This document shows, in pieces, positions 19,445 to 29,893 of a stretch of DNA of 64,000 nt. The DNA lies in contig NC_057318.1 in NCBI RefSeq assembly GCF_000687475.1, forward strand, positions 5,642,001 through 5,706,000, written 5' to 3'. Positions within the stretch are counted from its first letter, which is position 1. The number at the start of each line of letters is the position of its first letter. This DNA is from Ustilaginoidea virens. Taxonomy: Eukaryota; Ascomycota; Sordariomycetes; Hypocreales; Clavicipitaceae. Both the position numbers and the translations under genes were made by a program. The notes below the pieces were generated by a model. It did not search any database and had not been told where the DNA came from. It saw only the letters and a program-made list of their open reading frames with translations.

Positions 19445-22400
19445 ATGGCACAGTTTAGGCCTTCCACTTATAAGGCCACTTTGGATTCCAATTCTAAAGC
19501 TAATCTTACTGTACAACTACAGCGAGATATGGACGATATAAAGTCCCAGATGAACACCCTAACTATCCTTATACAAGGCCTAGTTAGTAGGCAAAATAGT
19601 AACGTTCCTACTATTATAACTAGTAAGGAACTAGTAGAGGCTACTAGCCCTACTATCCCCGGTCCTACTATTACGACTATTAAGGACCCTGTAGAGGCTA
19701 CTAGCCCTACTACTACTAATGCCGCTTCTACTAATAATAGCAAGAATAATTCTACTAATAATAGGAAAAAGAAGCAGCAAAAGAAGAAGGAACAGGACTC
19801 TAATATTAGCAGCAAACAGCAAAATGTCGAGTCCTTTATTATAGGCAATTATAATACCCAGGATATTAATATATCCTATTCTTCTTCTTCTTCTACCACT
19901 ATATCCACTGATATAAGCTATAGTGCTAAATCAGGCGGCAGGACCCCTAAGGATGCCCTCCTTTATGATACAGGCTCCACTTGTCATATTGTTAATGATA
20001 AGAAGCATTTCACCACTTTTCACCATTTTGAGAAGGATGATAAGCCGGTAATTACTACTGGTGGTGGCCCTATTTCCCCTACTGGTTGGGGCACAGCACG
20101 ATTTACTGTGCTACAGGGCGTTAATCCTACCAAATGGGGTATTATAGAGCTCAAGAATGCACTATATATTCCTGCCTTGGATATTAACATCATTAGCGGT
20201 GTAAAGCACTATGCCGCTAAAGGGGTACTAATTAAAAATCAGCTTTGGTCAGCAAGCCGCAAATGCATCGGCATTTTTAACTTTGAAAAATACGGCTTTT
20301 TCCTTCCACAGAAAGGAATAGACACACCACTACTGCATCAACCTTGCAGCCATTATACTGTTACTAATAGTATAACAGTAGAGGTCCCCAGCCCTACTAA
20401 CCCTGCTGATTATAGTGATCCTGAGGATACCACTATTACCCCTATTCCTACTACTGCAACTAGTAAGGAACCTGTAGAGGCTACTAGCCCTACTACCAAC
20501 TCTCCCGCTATTACGACTAGCGAAGAGCCCGCTATTACGACTAGCGAAAATCCCGTAGTGGCTACTAGCCCTACTCCTGCCCCTGTAGCTGCTGATACAG
20601 AATATCAGAAGCTATTACAATTAGCCGGCATTTGGCATGTACGGCTAGGGCATATAGGTATTCAGCTGCTTAAAAAGACCTGTGCTAATACCCCTGGTCT
20701 ACCTAACCTTAATAAGGTTAAAGATGCTGATTTTCGCTGTCTAGCCTGTATACAGGCTAAGAAGGTTAGAAGACCTTCTAAAGATGCGATACCTAATCCA
20801 GCTAAATACCTGGATATTATAGAAGGTGATACTTTTGCTATATCACCCACACCATACAATAAACGACCTGTTGCCCTTACATTAGTGGACAGAAAATCCC
20901 GATTCCGTTGGCTTTACTTACTGTCTAATAGGGAAGGCACTGTTGTTTTTAAAGCATTACAGAGCTTTATACAGAGCCTACAGGTCAGATATGGTAAAAC
21001 GCCTGTTGAATTCCACTATGATGGTGGAAATGAAATCAACAAAATGCTTAGTGATTGGCTTGTCGAACAGGGTATAGCTTTTAATACCTCTTGCCCTTAT
21101 ATTCACGAACAAAACGGCCTAGCTGAGCGCTCCATTAGGGTTATAGCTGATAGGCTACGTGCTACTATGGCCTGGTCAAGGCTACCATCTAACCTCTGGT
21201 CCGCTGTAATTACTGGCGTTGTTATGCTAGTAAATATAACAGCAGTTACTAACAGACCTTCTAGCCCCTATCAGGAGCTACTAAAGGATTACGACCAGAT
21301 AACACCGGAGCACTACCCTGACCTTATTAACCTTAGGGCTATTGGAGCAGCTATTGAAGTGCTTATACCACACGAAAAGCGTGTAAAAAGCCGCAAATTA
21401 GCGCCCCGTACCGAGCCTGGTAGGCTCCTTGCCACTCTAGGTAATAATACTTACCTAGTCTACCTTCTAAAGAAGAAGGTTGTTACTAAAACAACTTTTA
21501 TTACCTTTATTCATCAAAATGAAGGTATAGGCCCTATTTCTACTGGCCTAGAAGGAGACTTTCACAGAGGGCAAAATACAGGTTCAGAGGGGGTATCTAG
21601 CAGAGAACCTGCTATTTTACTGGATGACCTTGAAAGCATGCCAGACCCTACTAACCTTACTAACATTACTGACACTAATGTTATACCGGATGACCTGGAA
21701 AGCATACCGGACCCTACTAATACTAGCGTTATTAACACTAATGCTACCTTGGATAACCGTCCTATAATACAGTCCCCGGCTACGGCAAAGGATGACCTTA
21801 TAGATATCCTTACTAGCCTTAATCCTACCGATATTGCTAGCCCTGCTGGCCCTGTTGGCCCTGCTATACCTGCTAGCCCTACCGACCCTACTAGCCCTAC
21901 CGAGTTATTCCCTCAGGAAGGTAATACTTTACACCACCTGATATGGGATTCCTGCTATGCAGCTAAGCGTAAGCTAGCTAAAAAGGCCCCTGATGGTACG
22001 CCTAATAGCTGGAAGGATGTGCTACGATGCCCTGAAAAAGAAAAAGACCTTTGGATAAAGGCACTATTTAAGGAATTCGAGCAGCTATTGGATACTAAAG
22101 TCTTCCAATTTATTCCTAAGTCTAGCGTTCCTATTGATAGGAAAATTATACGCAATAGGCCTGTTTTTCGGGTTAAAAAGGATGCTAATAATCAGCCTAT
22201 AAAATATAAGGCTAGATTAGTTGTTAAGGGCTTTATGCAAGTCGAAGGAAAGGACTTTCAGCATACCTATGCTTCTACCTCTATCCCACCTACCTGGAGG
22301 GTTATACTAGCTTTGGCTGCTAGTAATAACTGGGAAATAGAGCAGATCGACTTTATAGGCGCCTTCCTAAATAGCGAACTTTCTGAGACCATTTATATGG

Positions 22401-23365
22401 ATATTCCTGATGGATTTCTTGAATTTACGGAAAGTTTACTAACTGATAGCAAGCTTTGGTCTGATATTCAACGGCAACGGCTACTAACTTTACTTAAAGA
22501 AGCCGGCTTTAATCCCTCTATTAAGCAAGCTATTTTACTAAAGAAGGCCCTATACGGGCTAAAACAAGCACCCCGCGAATGGCAACACCGGCTAAAAGAC
22601 CTGATTTCCAGTGAAGGTTTTTTACCTTTAGCCTCTGATGCTGCCGTCTTTTATAATAAGCAAACCAGCACCTTTATCGTTACCTATGTTGACGATTGCC
22701 TATTAGTTGGTCCAAATATAACTTATATTAACCAGCTAAAAAGAAAATTTCATAAGATCTATGCTATAGAAGACCGCGGTCCGGCTTCCTTCTTCCTAGG
22801 CGTACAAATTATACGAAATAGGAAAGAAGGTCTATTGTGGCTACACCAAGCCCAATTTATAGCAGAGGTCTTAGCTAAATTCGGCTTACAGGATACTAAA
22901 CCTCAGCTTATTCCACTTCAACCAGGAATTCTTAATGAATCTAGTGGAAAAGATCTTAGCCCTACTGATCAGAGCCTTTATCAGAGCCTTACTGGCACTA
23001 TAATGTGGCTTATGATGATGACTAGGCCCGACCTAGTATTTCCTATCCAATACCTTTCTCGGTTTATGTCGAAAGCAACTAATGTGCATCTAAATGCTGC
23101 AAAAGGCAGCTTTAGTTACCTTAAAGGCACTGAGAACCTAGCTATTTGCTTTAGTGCTACTAAAAGCAACCAACAGCCTATTATAGCCGCTTATTCTGAT
23201 AGCGACTTTGCTGGCTGTAAAGAAACCTCTAAATCTACTGGAGGCTTCCTGACTACTATTAATAGTGGTCCTATTAGCTGGCGTTCTAAGCGAGCCTCTT
23301 TAGTAGTGCTATCTACTTTAGAAGCTGAATCTGATGCATTACTTGAGACTATCCGCGAGGTATAG
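19445..23365 (+). CDS. B1 copia polyprotein (short Gag, protease, integrase, RT, RNase H), 1306 codons
   Basis: Residues 1-50 hold a short coiled region (DMDDIKSQMNTLTILIQGLV). A Thr/Pro-rich part with two EATSPT-type repeats and a Lys-rich stretch (about 105-117) follow. Protease: LLYDTGSTCHI, catalytic Asp175. Integrase: zinc-binding H398, H403, C432, C435, then candidate acidic residues D462, D526 (HYDGG) and E561 (NGLAERSIR). A 120-residue Pro/Thr/Asp linker follows. Reverse transcriptase: QIDFIGAFLNSE (D969) and YVDDCLLVG (D1083, D1084). RNase H: YSDSDFAGC (D1252, D1254) and TLEAESDALLE. The frame stops at TAG (23363-23365) where Trp is expected, and the same frame continues to a natural TAA at 23648-23650. 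A Gag core as in family A (about 270 residues) is absent. The start is the first ATG after the leader. It acts in cytoplasmic virus-like particles. Confidence 0.93.
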   Translation: MAQFRPSTYKATLDSNSKANLTVQLQRDMDDIKSQMNTLTILIQGLVSRQNSNVPTIITSKELVEATSPTIPGPTITTIKDPVEATSPTTTNAASTNNSKNNSTNNRKKKQQKKKEQDSNISSKQQNVESFIIGNYNTQDINISYSSSSSTTISTDISYSAKSGGRTPKDALLYDTGSTCHIVNDKKHFTTFHHFEKDDKPVITTGGGPISPTGWGTARFTVLQGVNPTKWGIIELKNALYIPALDINIISGVKHYAAKGVLIKNQLWSASRKCIGIFNFEKYGFFLPQKGIDTPLLHQPCSHYTVTNSITVEVPSPTNPADYSDPEDTTITPIPTTATSKEPVEATSPTTNSPAITTSEEPAITTSENPVVATSPTPAPVAADTEYQKLLQLAGIWHVRLGHIGIQLLKKTCANTPGLPNLNKVKDADFRCLACIQAKKVRRPSKDAIPNPAKYLDIIEGDTFAISPTPYNKRPVALTLVDRKSRFRWLYLLSNREGTVVFKALQSFIQSLQVRYGKTPVEFHYDGGNEINKMLSDWLVEQGIAFNTSCPYIHEQNGLAERSIRVIADRLRATMAWSRLPSNLWSAVITGVVMLVNITAVTNRPSSPYQELLKDYDQITPEHYPDLINLRAIGAAIEVLIPHEKRVKSRKLAPRTEPGRLLATLGNNTYLVYLLKKKVVTKTTFITFIHQNEGIGPISTGLEGDFHRGQNTGSEGVSSREPAILLDDLESMPDPTNLTNITDTNVIPDDLESIPDPTNTSVINTNATLDNRPIIQSPATAKDDLIDILTSLNPTDIASPAGPVGPAIPASPTDPTSPTELFPQEGNTLHHLIWDSCYAAKRKLAKKAPDGTPNSWKDVLRCPEKEKDLWIKALFKEFEQLLDTKVFQFIPKSSVPIDRKIIRNRPVFRVKKDANNQPIKYKARLVVKGFMQVEGKDFQHTYASTSIPPTWRVILALAASNNWEIEQIDFIGAFLNSELSETIYMDIPDGFLEFTESLLTDSKLWSDIQRQRLLTLLKEAGFNPSIKQAILLKKALYGLKQAPREWQHRLKDLISSEGFLPLASDAAVFYNKQTSTFIVTYVDDCLLVGPNITYINQLKRKFHKIYAIEDRGPASFFLGVQIIRNRKEGLLWLHQAQFIAEVLAKFGLQDTKPQLIPLQPGILNESSGKDLSPTDQSLYQSLTGTIMWLMMMTRPDLVFPIQYLSRFMSKATNVHLNAAKGSFSYLKGTENLAICFSATKSNQQPIIAAYSDSDFAGCKETSKSTGGFLTTINSGPISWRSKRASLVVLSTLEAESDALLETIREV

Positions 23366-23650
23366 TGGCTTTCTAACCTTTGTAAGGAGCTAGAAATTGA
23401 TATTTTACGCCCTATACCGCTATACTGCGATAACCAGGGCTCCATTTCAAATTCTAACGACCCTAATCAGCACGCTCGCACTAAGCATACGCTATTAAAA
23501 TTCCGGTATATTAGGGAGCAAGCCCAGCTGGGCTTGGTTAAAATTACCTATTTACCTACTAATAGTATGCCTGCTGACGGTCTTACGAAGCCACTGCCGG
23601 GCCCTAAATTTACTAGGTTCCGCGAGTTACTAGGTCTTAGGGCCTGCTAA
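23366..23650 (+). pseudogene. B1 polyprotein C-terminal tail beyond the premature stop
   Basis: In the same frame as the preceding ORF, 94 codons encode the rest of RNase H: CDNQGSISNSNDPNQHARTK, FRYIREQ, NSMPADGLTKPL, and a terminal FRELLGLRAC before TAA. The matching tail is intact in A2 and A3. One G-to-A change at the Trp codon separates it from the main ORF, so B1 makes a polyprotein lacking the last part of RNase H unless the stop is read through. Confidence 0.9.
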
Positions 23651-23765
23651 CTTATACTAACTTACTTTTACTAAGGTTTTTCTTATGTTTTTCCTTAGCA
23701 CTTTTACTGCATTTTCTTTCCCTATCCGTTATACGACGATTAGCTTGCTACTACAGTAGCTAATC

Positions 23766-23773
23766 AGAGGGGG
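23766..23773 (+). other. Polypurine tract of B1
   Basis: AGAGGGGG abuts the 3' LTR start at 23774. Confidence 0.85.
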
Positions 23774-24494
23774 TGTTAAAATCCTATAGTAGCCTACTAG
23801 GCTGCTGGCCTAATGCCCTACTGGCTTACTGACCTTCTAGTCCTTATACCGCCTCTTGGACTTACGGTAGTCTTACCAACCTTAGGCCTTTGCCTTTTAC
23901 CTTAGGATTTTCAGTGGATTATTTACTGTATATCAAGTAAGGTAGGCCTTATTAAAAAAGGTGTGGCATTGCTAAATTAGCGTGGTGGGCCTACTAGTGT
24001 GGTGGCTAGTCCACTAGTGTGGTGGGTAGTCACTAGCGTGGTGGTTAGTCACTAGCGTGGTGGCTAGTTACTAGTGCGGTGGTTAGGGTGGTTGAAAAGG
24101 CCCGATATAGTGGGGCTGCTGACGTATTATATACGTGGCAAAGCGAGCATTACGGGGAGCTTTTTTACTGGCTACCTTGGATGCCTGGGCCCACCCCTCC
24201 TTCGTGTATATATAGGATAGCTTTCCCCCTTCTTTCTAGATAGTAGAAGGGCAGCACAATCGAGTCTGTTAATGCACTATATGCCTCTTAACTTCTTACC
24301 TTCCCTGCGTTTTCTGGTTATCTTATATTTGCCTTGCCTTTACACTTGCCCTGCTTTATAGCACTTGTATAGTCTTAGGACTTAGTGAAAAATCTAGTAT
24401 TATACTAAGATTAGTTCACAGGTCGCAGACAGTCTTGTGCCATCTAGCTAGCTAGTAAGGCTTTGCTTTTATAGTGACCTTGAGAATTGCAATA
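23774..24494 (+). repeat. 3' LTR of B1 (721 bp)
   Basis: Same length as the 5' LTR and, by base-by-base reading, no difference was found. It is followed by the gttat duplication. Confidence 0.93.
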
Positions 24495-27400
24495 GTTATC
24501 AATAATAGTATAGGCTTGGCGTAAGGGGGCGTAATATCTCTCGACCTTGCTAATACTATTATAGGCTTCCATAGGGATTTCATCTATATTGATAGAGAGA
24601 AGCCGGGCATTATAGCAGAATTCAGCAGAGGCGAAGTTAGGTCCGGCATTATAAACTATCCAATCCAGTAGGCTAAAGTAGGTATTAATCTAGCATTCCT
24701 TAAGAGCATTCTAAATATCATAGGCCTTCTGCTTTTATAGATTAAGGAATCTAGCTGCCTAGAAGCTTATCGCGGCATCTACAATATATAATACCGGCCG
24801 ATTGTTAATATAAAGGATATCTACGATTATCTCGTAGTTAAATTAGCTATTATCCTTTAGGGTGAATTTAAATCGGCTAGGTGCCTTTACATTCATCTGG
24901 CATTAATGGTATATATGGGTGATACTCTCGATAATATTGCGGTTAATATTATTATAACTAGCCCGTTAAAGCAATTTGGTAAGCCTATTGATAGAGGGGT
25001 GCCCGAATCGACGATATAGCTGATGGACTTCCTATGACGATAGGTGGAAGGCTGCCGTATTTATAGCATTAAGAGTCCACTATAGATGTCCCTATTTCCT
25101 GATAATTGGGACCTTAATATCCCCTTGGATAAGCAGGTTATTAATATTATTAAGCTTTACGCCCATCCTATCTATATCTATGATAGAATATAAGAAGGGG
25201 GTGCTGCTATTAAGGATGTAGAAGGGGATATTACCGAATATCATTAGAATATTCAATATGCCGGAAGATATGGTAAAGCTAGCGCTAAAGTTTACCGTAT
25301 ACTTCTTATTAGTCGCCTTAATAATTAGGGTCTTTATCAATCTCATTAGGGCCCTTACTTAACCTAGGCCTACTATTAATAGGCCGGAAGCGCTGGTATC
25401 CGGTAGGATTCCGCAGAAGGTGTAGTTACCATAACGTTCTTCTTCTAGAAAGGCAGAATTATAGTCAGGTAGTAGTAAAGGCATTCGGAAGGGGTCAATT
25501 TATAAGAAAGCGTATTGGCATGATTTATCTTGCAGGGCTTATAATATCTTAATAGATAATGACTTGGCTTGCGTGGGGGCTAGGAAATACTATGTGGCTG
25601 TAATTTGCGGTATGGCAGCATTCTTTGTATCCTATTATGCATCCCCTGCTATTATTACCTTAATATTTCCGATAATATCGTTAAGGTCAGCCTCTGCTTC
25701 TTTTTCGAGGCCTTAAGGGCTAGGCTCTTTGTATTTTTGTAAGAAAATATAAAATTTCTTATTATCAGGGGCAGTATAGTAGGATTAGTTCTTTATCTAT
25801 CGGTCCTTTGATTCTTATTGCTTTTTAGCAGAATGGTTGGATGACTAATACCCTATTTTATTGCAAACGAAGTATCTTCTTTAACGTGGCTTAGCTGGAA
25901 AGGTATGATTCTATTGTTTAAAGCGGCGTTAAGGGGGTCCGTATCATTAGGGGCATTAATACCGGTTATGGGATTGACTATATCTACGATTTATAAATAA
26001 TGCTATATTATTATTAATATCTTTAATATCCTAGTGTTATTGCGGCTGCTATTGAAGGAAATAATGCTGTTGAGTCATATGGGTAGTCTTATAGATAGAA
26101 AGAGATCGCTATAGGTTAGCGGCGAGGCTTTTGAATATAGGGGCATGACGATATAGGGCCTGGCTATACTTAGGAGTATCCCTTATAGCGTTAAGGACTT
26201 GTCGGTGAAGCTCCGTATTAGCTGTAAAGGGGGGAAAAAGACTACGATATAGGCGTTGAAGTTCTTCTAATAGGATATTAAGGCATTCTAGCTTTAACTT
26301 ATCGGGGTGCTTCGCGATAGTTAATTAGAGTATTATTCTATTCTAATGGTGCAAATAGAATTGCTCTATACTCTCATTTTCGAAGTAGCTCTTAACTTTG
26401 CAGACCATATTATTAAAAGTGAGGGTATTACGAATGCGTTTAATATTATCAAAGTAGTAGGTCTTAGTATCGCCAATAAATATAATTTGGAAGGCTCTAG
26501 CGAATACGTAATCGGGTAATCCTAGTAGGCGGTACTTACTTTTGAAGGATATAACTTTTAGTATAATAAAGTCATCTATTTTGCCGCTATATCTATCCTC
26601 TATATAATAGCTGCGTAAGAGGTTAGATATCTTCTTCGATATATTATTAAACCCGGTTCGGGAATGATCTTTTTAGTCAAACCCGGCCTCTATATAGGCT
26701 TTTCGGGTATGATCTTCCAGAGGGTATTCCGGAATAGCTTATCGGTAGCCTTACGGTAGGCTGGCGGGATCTCTGGCTGGGTTATCCTATAACCTGGGTC
26801 GGTCTGGGTTTACCGGTCCTCCCGTTAAAACCATCCATTCATCGGCCTAGGTAGGCCGATATTAGCGGGAAGGGCCGGGTGCCGTACCTATTTTTAGCAT
26901 TATCGGATAAGGTGTTTGGGCCCGATATCTAGTATTATAGGCGGTATTGGCTTGGAGGGTATTATTATCGGGGCCTTCTATTAAAGGAAGTATATCATCG
27001 GGGCCTATAACTCGACCTCTATTAGGCATGCTATAACCTCGAGGGGCATTGAGATAGCCGCCTCGGCTAGTCCGGCTAGGGGTATAACCCCTAGGGTGAA
27101 GTATTTAGTCGGTCGGGCTATAGTCATCGTCGGCCGTTGTATGTTATTATTGGCGGAAGCTTTCCCCTGTTTCGAATAGCGACCTATTGTAAATAGGCGT
27201 CTTCCCTTTTAGTTATTAGGATTAGCCCCTATCTTCTTCTTCTTCAATAGGGGTAGGGGCAGGGGCATAAGGCTTCTTCGATATTGAAGGGGGGATAATG
27301 GGTTGTTATGACTATAATCGTGCCACCCTTAGTATTGCGAAGTCCCTTAATATTAAGGCTTATAAGGATCTTCTTAATGATATTCCCACGACTGTTATAG

Positions 27401-28407
27401 GCGCTCGTAATGAATGCCGTAAGCCTGTGCGTGAGCCTATAACTTCTTAGTCGAAATTGCCGATAGGTACTAATGCTTCCTTATAAGGGTTAAGTCGTGA
27501 CCGGAATATCTTACGCCCTAATTGATGGTCGATCTCTTCTTAAGGCCATTTAGGGTTCTATTGTTATTAAAGGCATTCCATTAAGGTAGGTATTATAATG
27601 GAGCCTAATACTCCGATATATACGCCGTGATCCCGTAGGTATATGCGGAATTCGCATAGAAATGGAGGATTAATGCGGTTGAATAGCTATTCATCCTATT
27701 TACTATAATCTTCGTGGAATAGTTCCCATAGGTTATCGTTAATTATACGGTCTTTCTTATAGGTATAAATCAAGAAGGCCAGGCGGTTGTGTAATGCCAC
27801 AGTAGTGGCATCAGGGGTAATAAGCTCTATCGCGGTAGCCTAATTGTCATTAAGTAAGGGGGCAAATCGTTGTAGCCTTTTAGGCAGTGCCGGTTGTAAT
27901 ATTGATAATCGTGATCGTGCTATAGTGTTAAGGGGGGGGGAATGTATTGCAAAGAGTATAAGATTTACTCTTATAGGGAGTATAAGATTCGAGAGGGCTT
28001 TTATCCGTAAGGGTATTTGTGAGGATATCCGTAAGGGTAAAAGAAAGAAAGAAAGGGGTTAGTTAGCAAGATAACCGTTCAACGGAATAGGTTATTTACT
28101 TCCTATAGTAAGTAGGTGACCGTTTAACGGAATGGGTTAGCCGCCTCCTATATATACTGAGGGTATCTTTAAAGATCGTAATAGTTAGTATATTTTCTTC
28201 CTTCGTAATAGACGGAGGTAGAAGAGGTCTATATTATTCTTCTAATTAGTCGGTAGCATAACCGTTTAATAGAATAGGTTATCTGCCTTCCTAATTAGTA
28301 CGATTTGCAATGGAAATCGTCCCTTTAAGAGTAATCTTACTGATTTATAATGCACCGTTTTTTATGGGATATAATCCTATGAGTGGTAGTTATTACTACT
28401 GATCAGT
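24495..28407 (-). pseudogene. C1 gag, protease and integrase N-terminal part, inactivated
   Basis: The minus strand is collinear with C2 44325-48360. From right to left: an untranslated leader (about 28407-27840), Gag (about 27840-25500) and protease, then the integrase N-terminal half down to B1. The readable protease-to-integrase segment at 25092-25346 includes MRLIKTLIIKATNKKYTVNF and GNIPFYILNSSTPFLY, matching C2 47519-47760. The Gag zinc-knuckle area lies near 25850-25900. Stops are frequent and Gag shows many C/T-type differences from C2. It would supply particle proteins and integrase; now dead. The leader region differs from that of C2. Confidence 0.8.
27985..28280 (-). repeat. Repeats in the C1 leader
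   Basis: Three copies of an imperfect palindromic unit, ACCGTTYAACGGAATRGGTTA, occur near 28070, 28122 and 28262. Two direct copies of ATCCGTAAGGGTA occur near 28003 and 28030. They lie in the 5' untranslated part of C1. No function is evident. Confidence 0.6.
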
Positions 28408-28685
28408 GTTGATATAAACTCGGTATACCTAGTTATACGTAGGGTCGCGCGCGTGGTATTATATACCGGGAGGTTACTAAGTAAAGGATTTAATTGCTTT
28501 ACTAATAACTGACTATTTAAAAGGAAAGAAAGGAAGCAAAAGAGGGTAATTATACGATATGGCCTTTTTATGCGCGCCGTAGTCACGTGCATCGGCGCAG
28601 TCGGGCCGGGCTACCCGCGTGCCCTACCGGGCTTAGGGGTAAAAGGGCAAAAGTGGCCATATCGTATACAACGGATATGCGCGGC
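28408..28685 (-). repeat. C1 5' LTR, proximal part (split by F)
   Basis: The plus strand starts TGTTGATATAAACTCGG, as in the solo LTR-C, and runs to ...GATATGCGCGGC, where F is inserted. The remainder is at 42026-42092. The two parts together are about 340 bp after subtracting the duplicated gcggc, the normal LTR-C length. Confidence 0.88.
28681..28685. repeat. Target-site duplication of F (gcggc), left copy
   Basis: gcggc at 28681-28685 recurs at 42026-42030 just outside the F LTRs. Confidence 0.92.
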
Positions 28686-28883
28686 TATTAGAATGCATAG
28701 GAAAAGATGCGATAATACTTAATTAAAGGAACCAAGTCTCCTCGAAGAGACTTATGTTCCCAGCTATTTATAGTGGGAAAAGGGGTACCCCTAAGGGCCT
28801 ACTGATCTAGGGGGAACTCGGTATATCCGACCTCGGATATAACCGATATCCATATTACAGATAAGCTAATTTTCCCTCCGATA
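28686..28883 (-). repeat. 3' LTR of F (198 bp)
   Basis: Plus-strand ends are TATTAGAATGC and CCTCCGATA, where the second and penultimate bases look RIP-changed from TG...CA. It is homologous along its whole length to 41828-42025. Confidence 0.9.
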
Positions 28884-29088
28884 TACCCCCTTAGGATATG
28901 CTTTCTTAAGGATATCCTGCTATATAGCTAAATTTAATGCAAAACAAGATAATAAGTAGAAATATCAATCCACTTAAACCGATGTGCGCAAAATGACAGT
29001 GCTATTGTTGTATAGGCTACCTATTTAAGGGTAAATTGGCCTAATAGTATACATACAAAGTAAGAAAACAATAACAAACTATAGATTC
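28884..29088 (-). other. F 3' untranslated region with polypurine tract
   Basis: About 205 bp between the A3 insertion and the F 3' LTR. On the minus strand it ends in CTAAGGGGGGTA (28884-28895) next to the LTR, the expected polypurine tract. No coding signal is seen. Confidence 0.7.
29084..29088. repeat. Target-site duplication of A3 (gattc), left copy
   Basis: gattc at 29084-29088 recurs at 36608-36612 outside the A3 LTRs. Confidence 0.93.
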
Positions 29089-29803
29089 TGTTGCAAAATG
29101 GTAATTCAGAACACTGTTGGAAATGTACTGGATACCGACAGTGGCGTACAAGGCGTTGCAGAATAAAACAAAGAGCTGGTTAAAGATTTAAAGCGCACAA
29201 GAGGTTGACCAGAGCAAAGATGTCAGGGAAATCTGATTCTAATTGTTGGTGACTATTCTAGCTAGAAAGAGGGAATTTTGGGCATATTTCTACCATCTTG
29301 AAGAAGTGGTTGAAAATAATGAAAAACCGCAAAAATAGCGAAAAAACCGACGAAAAGTCGGTCTGCCCAACCGTGCCCAGTCTGTGCCCAATATCCTACC
29401 CAATGCCTACCCAACCAAGCCCAGTGGCTTGTAGCGGTGTGCCGGATGCCCTATAACAGCCTGCCGTACGGGCCGGAAGCCCTATATCGGTGTGCCGTAA
29501 AGGCGCGGTGTAGCGGGTGACTGTATGTAGAAGGCCGAAAGTGCTGATTTGCCCATTTAGTAATCCCGTAGAAATACGCCGCCTGTTATGGGCCCTGTGG
29601 CCCACTGTGACCGGCCGCTGTGGCCGGATGTGGGTCGCTATACCGGTGCCGTGACCGGCGCTGTGGCCCACTGTAATCGGCGTTGTGGGGCGCTGTGCCC
29701 CACCATAGCGCCTGGTATAGCCACCGCGATATCTCAACGCAGAAACATCGTATAGTGGCGAGACCAGTACCAAAATACAGCTAAAAAGGCGCTGATTTCA
29801 ACA
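29089..29803 (-). repeat. 3' LTR of A3 (715 bp)
   Basis: Follows the minus-strand polypurine tract AGAGGGGG (29804-29811). Plus-strand ends are TGTTGCAAAA and GATTTCAACA. Confidence 0.93.
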
Positions 29804-29893
29804 CCCCCTCTGATTAGCAACATGGCTAATCCTAGCGTTAGAATAAAAGAAAGAAACCCTGTAAAAAATCAGAAAAAAAAAAAGATGATGATG

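Larger units (their letters stand above)
17989..24494 (+). mobile_element. Element B1: near-intact Ty1/copia retrotransposon with reduced Gag
   Basis: A 6506-bp element with two 721-bp LTRs that look identical by direct reading, a 5-bp duplication (gttat), primer binding site, polypurine tract and one long polyprotein frame. It is inserted in the C1 integrase region. Identical LTRs and a single premature stop make this the most recent insertion in the window. If its RNA is made, family A or another B copy might mobilise it in trans (inference). Confidence 0.95.

Noticed and set aside
19468..19848. 126-codon ORF on the minus strand of B1 (and 63616-63990)
   Set aside because: Antisense shadow of the short Gag region. 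Its Leu/Val-rich look comes from the complement of Asn/Lys/Thr codons.
27844..28062. Small plus-strand ORF of 72 codons
   Set aside because: Lies antisense in the C1 leader; no motif and no homologue at the matching place in C2.
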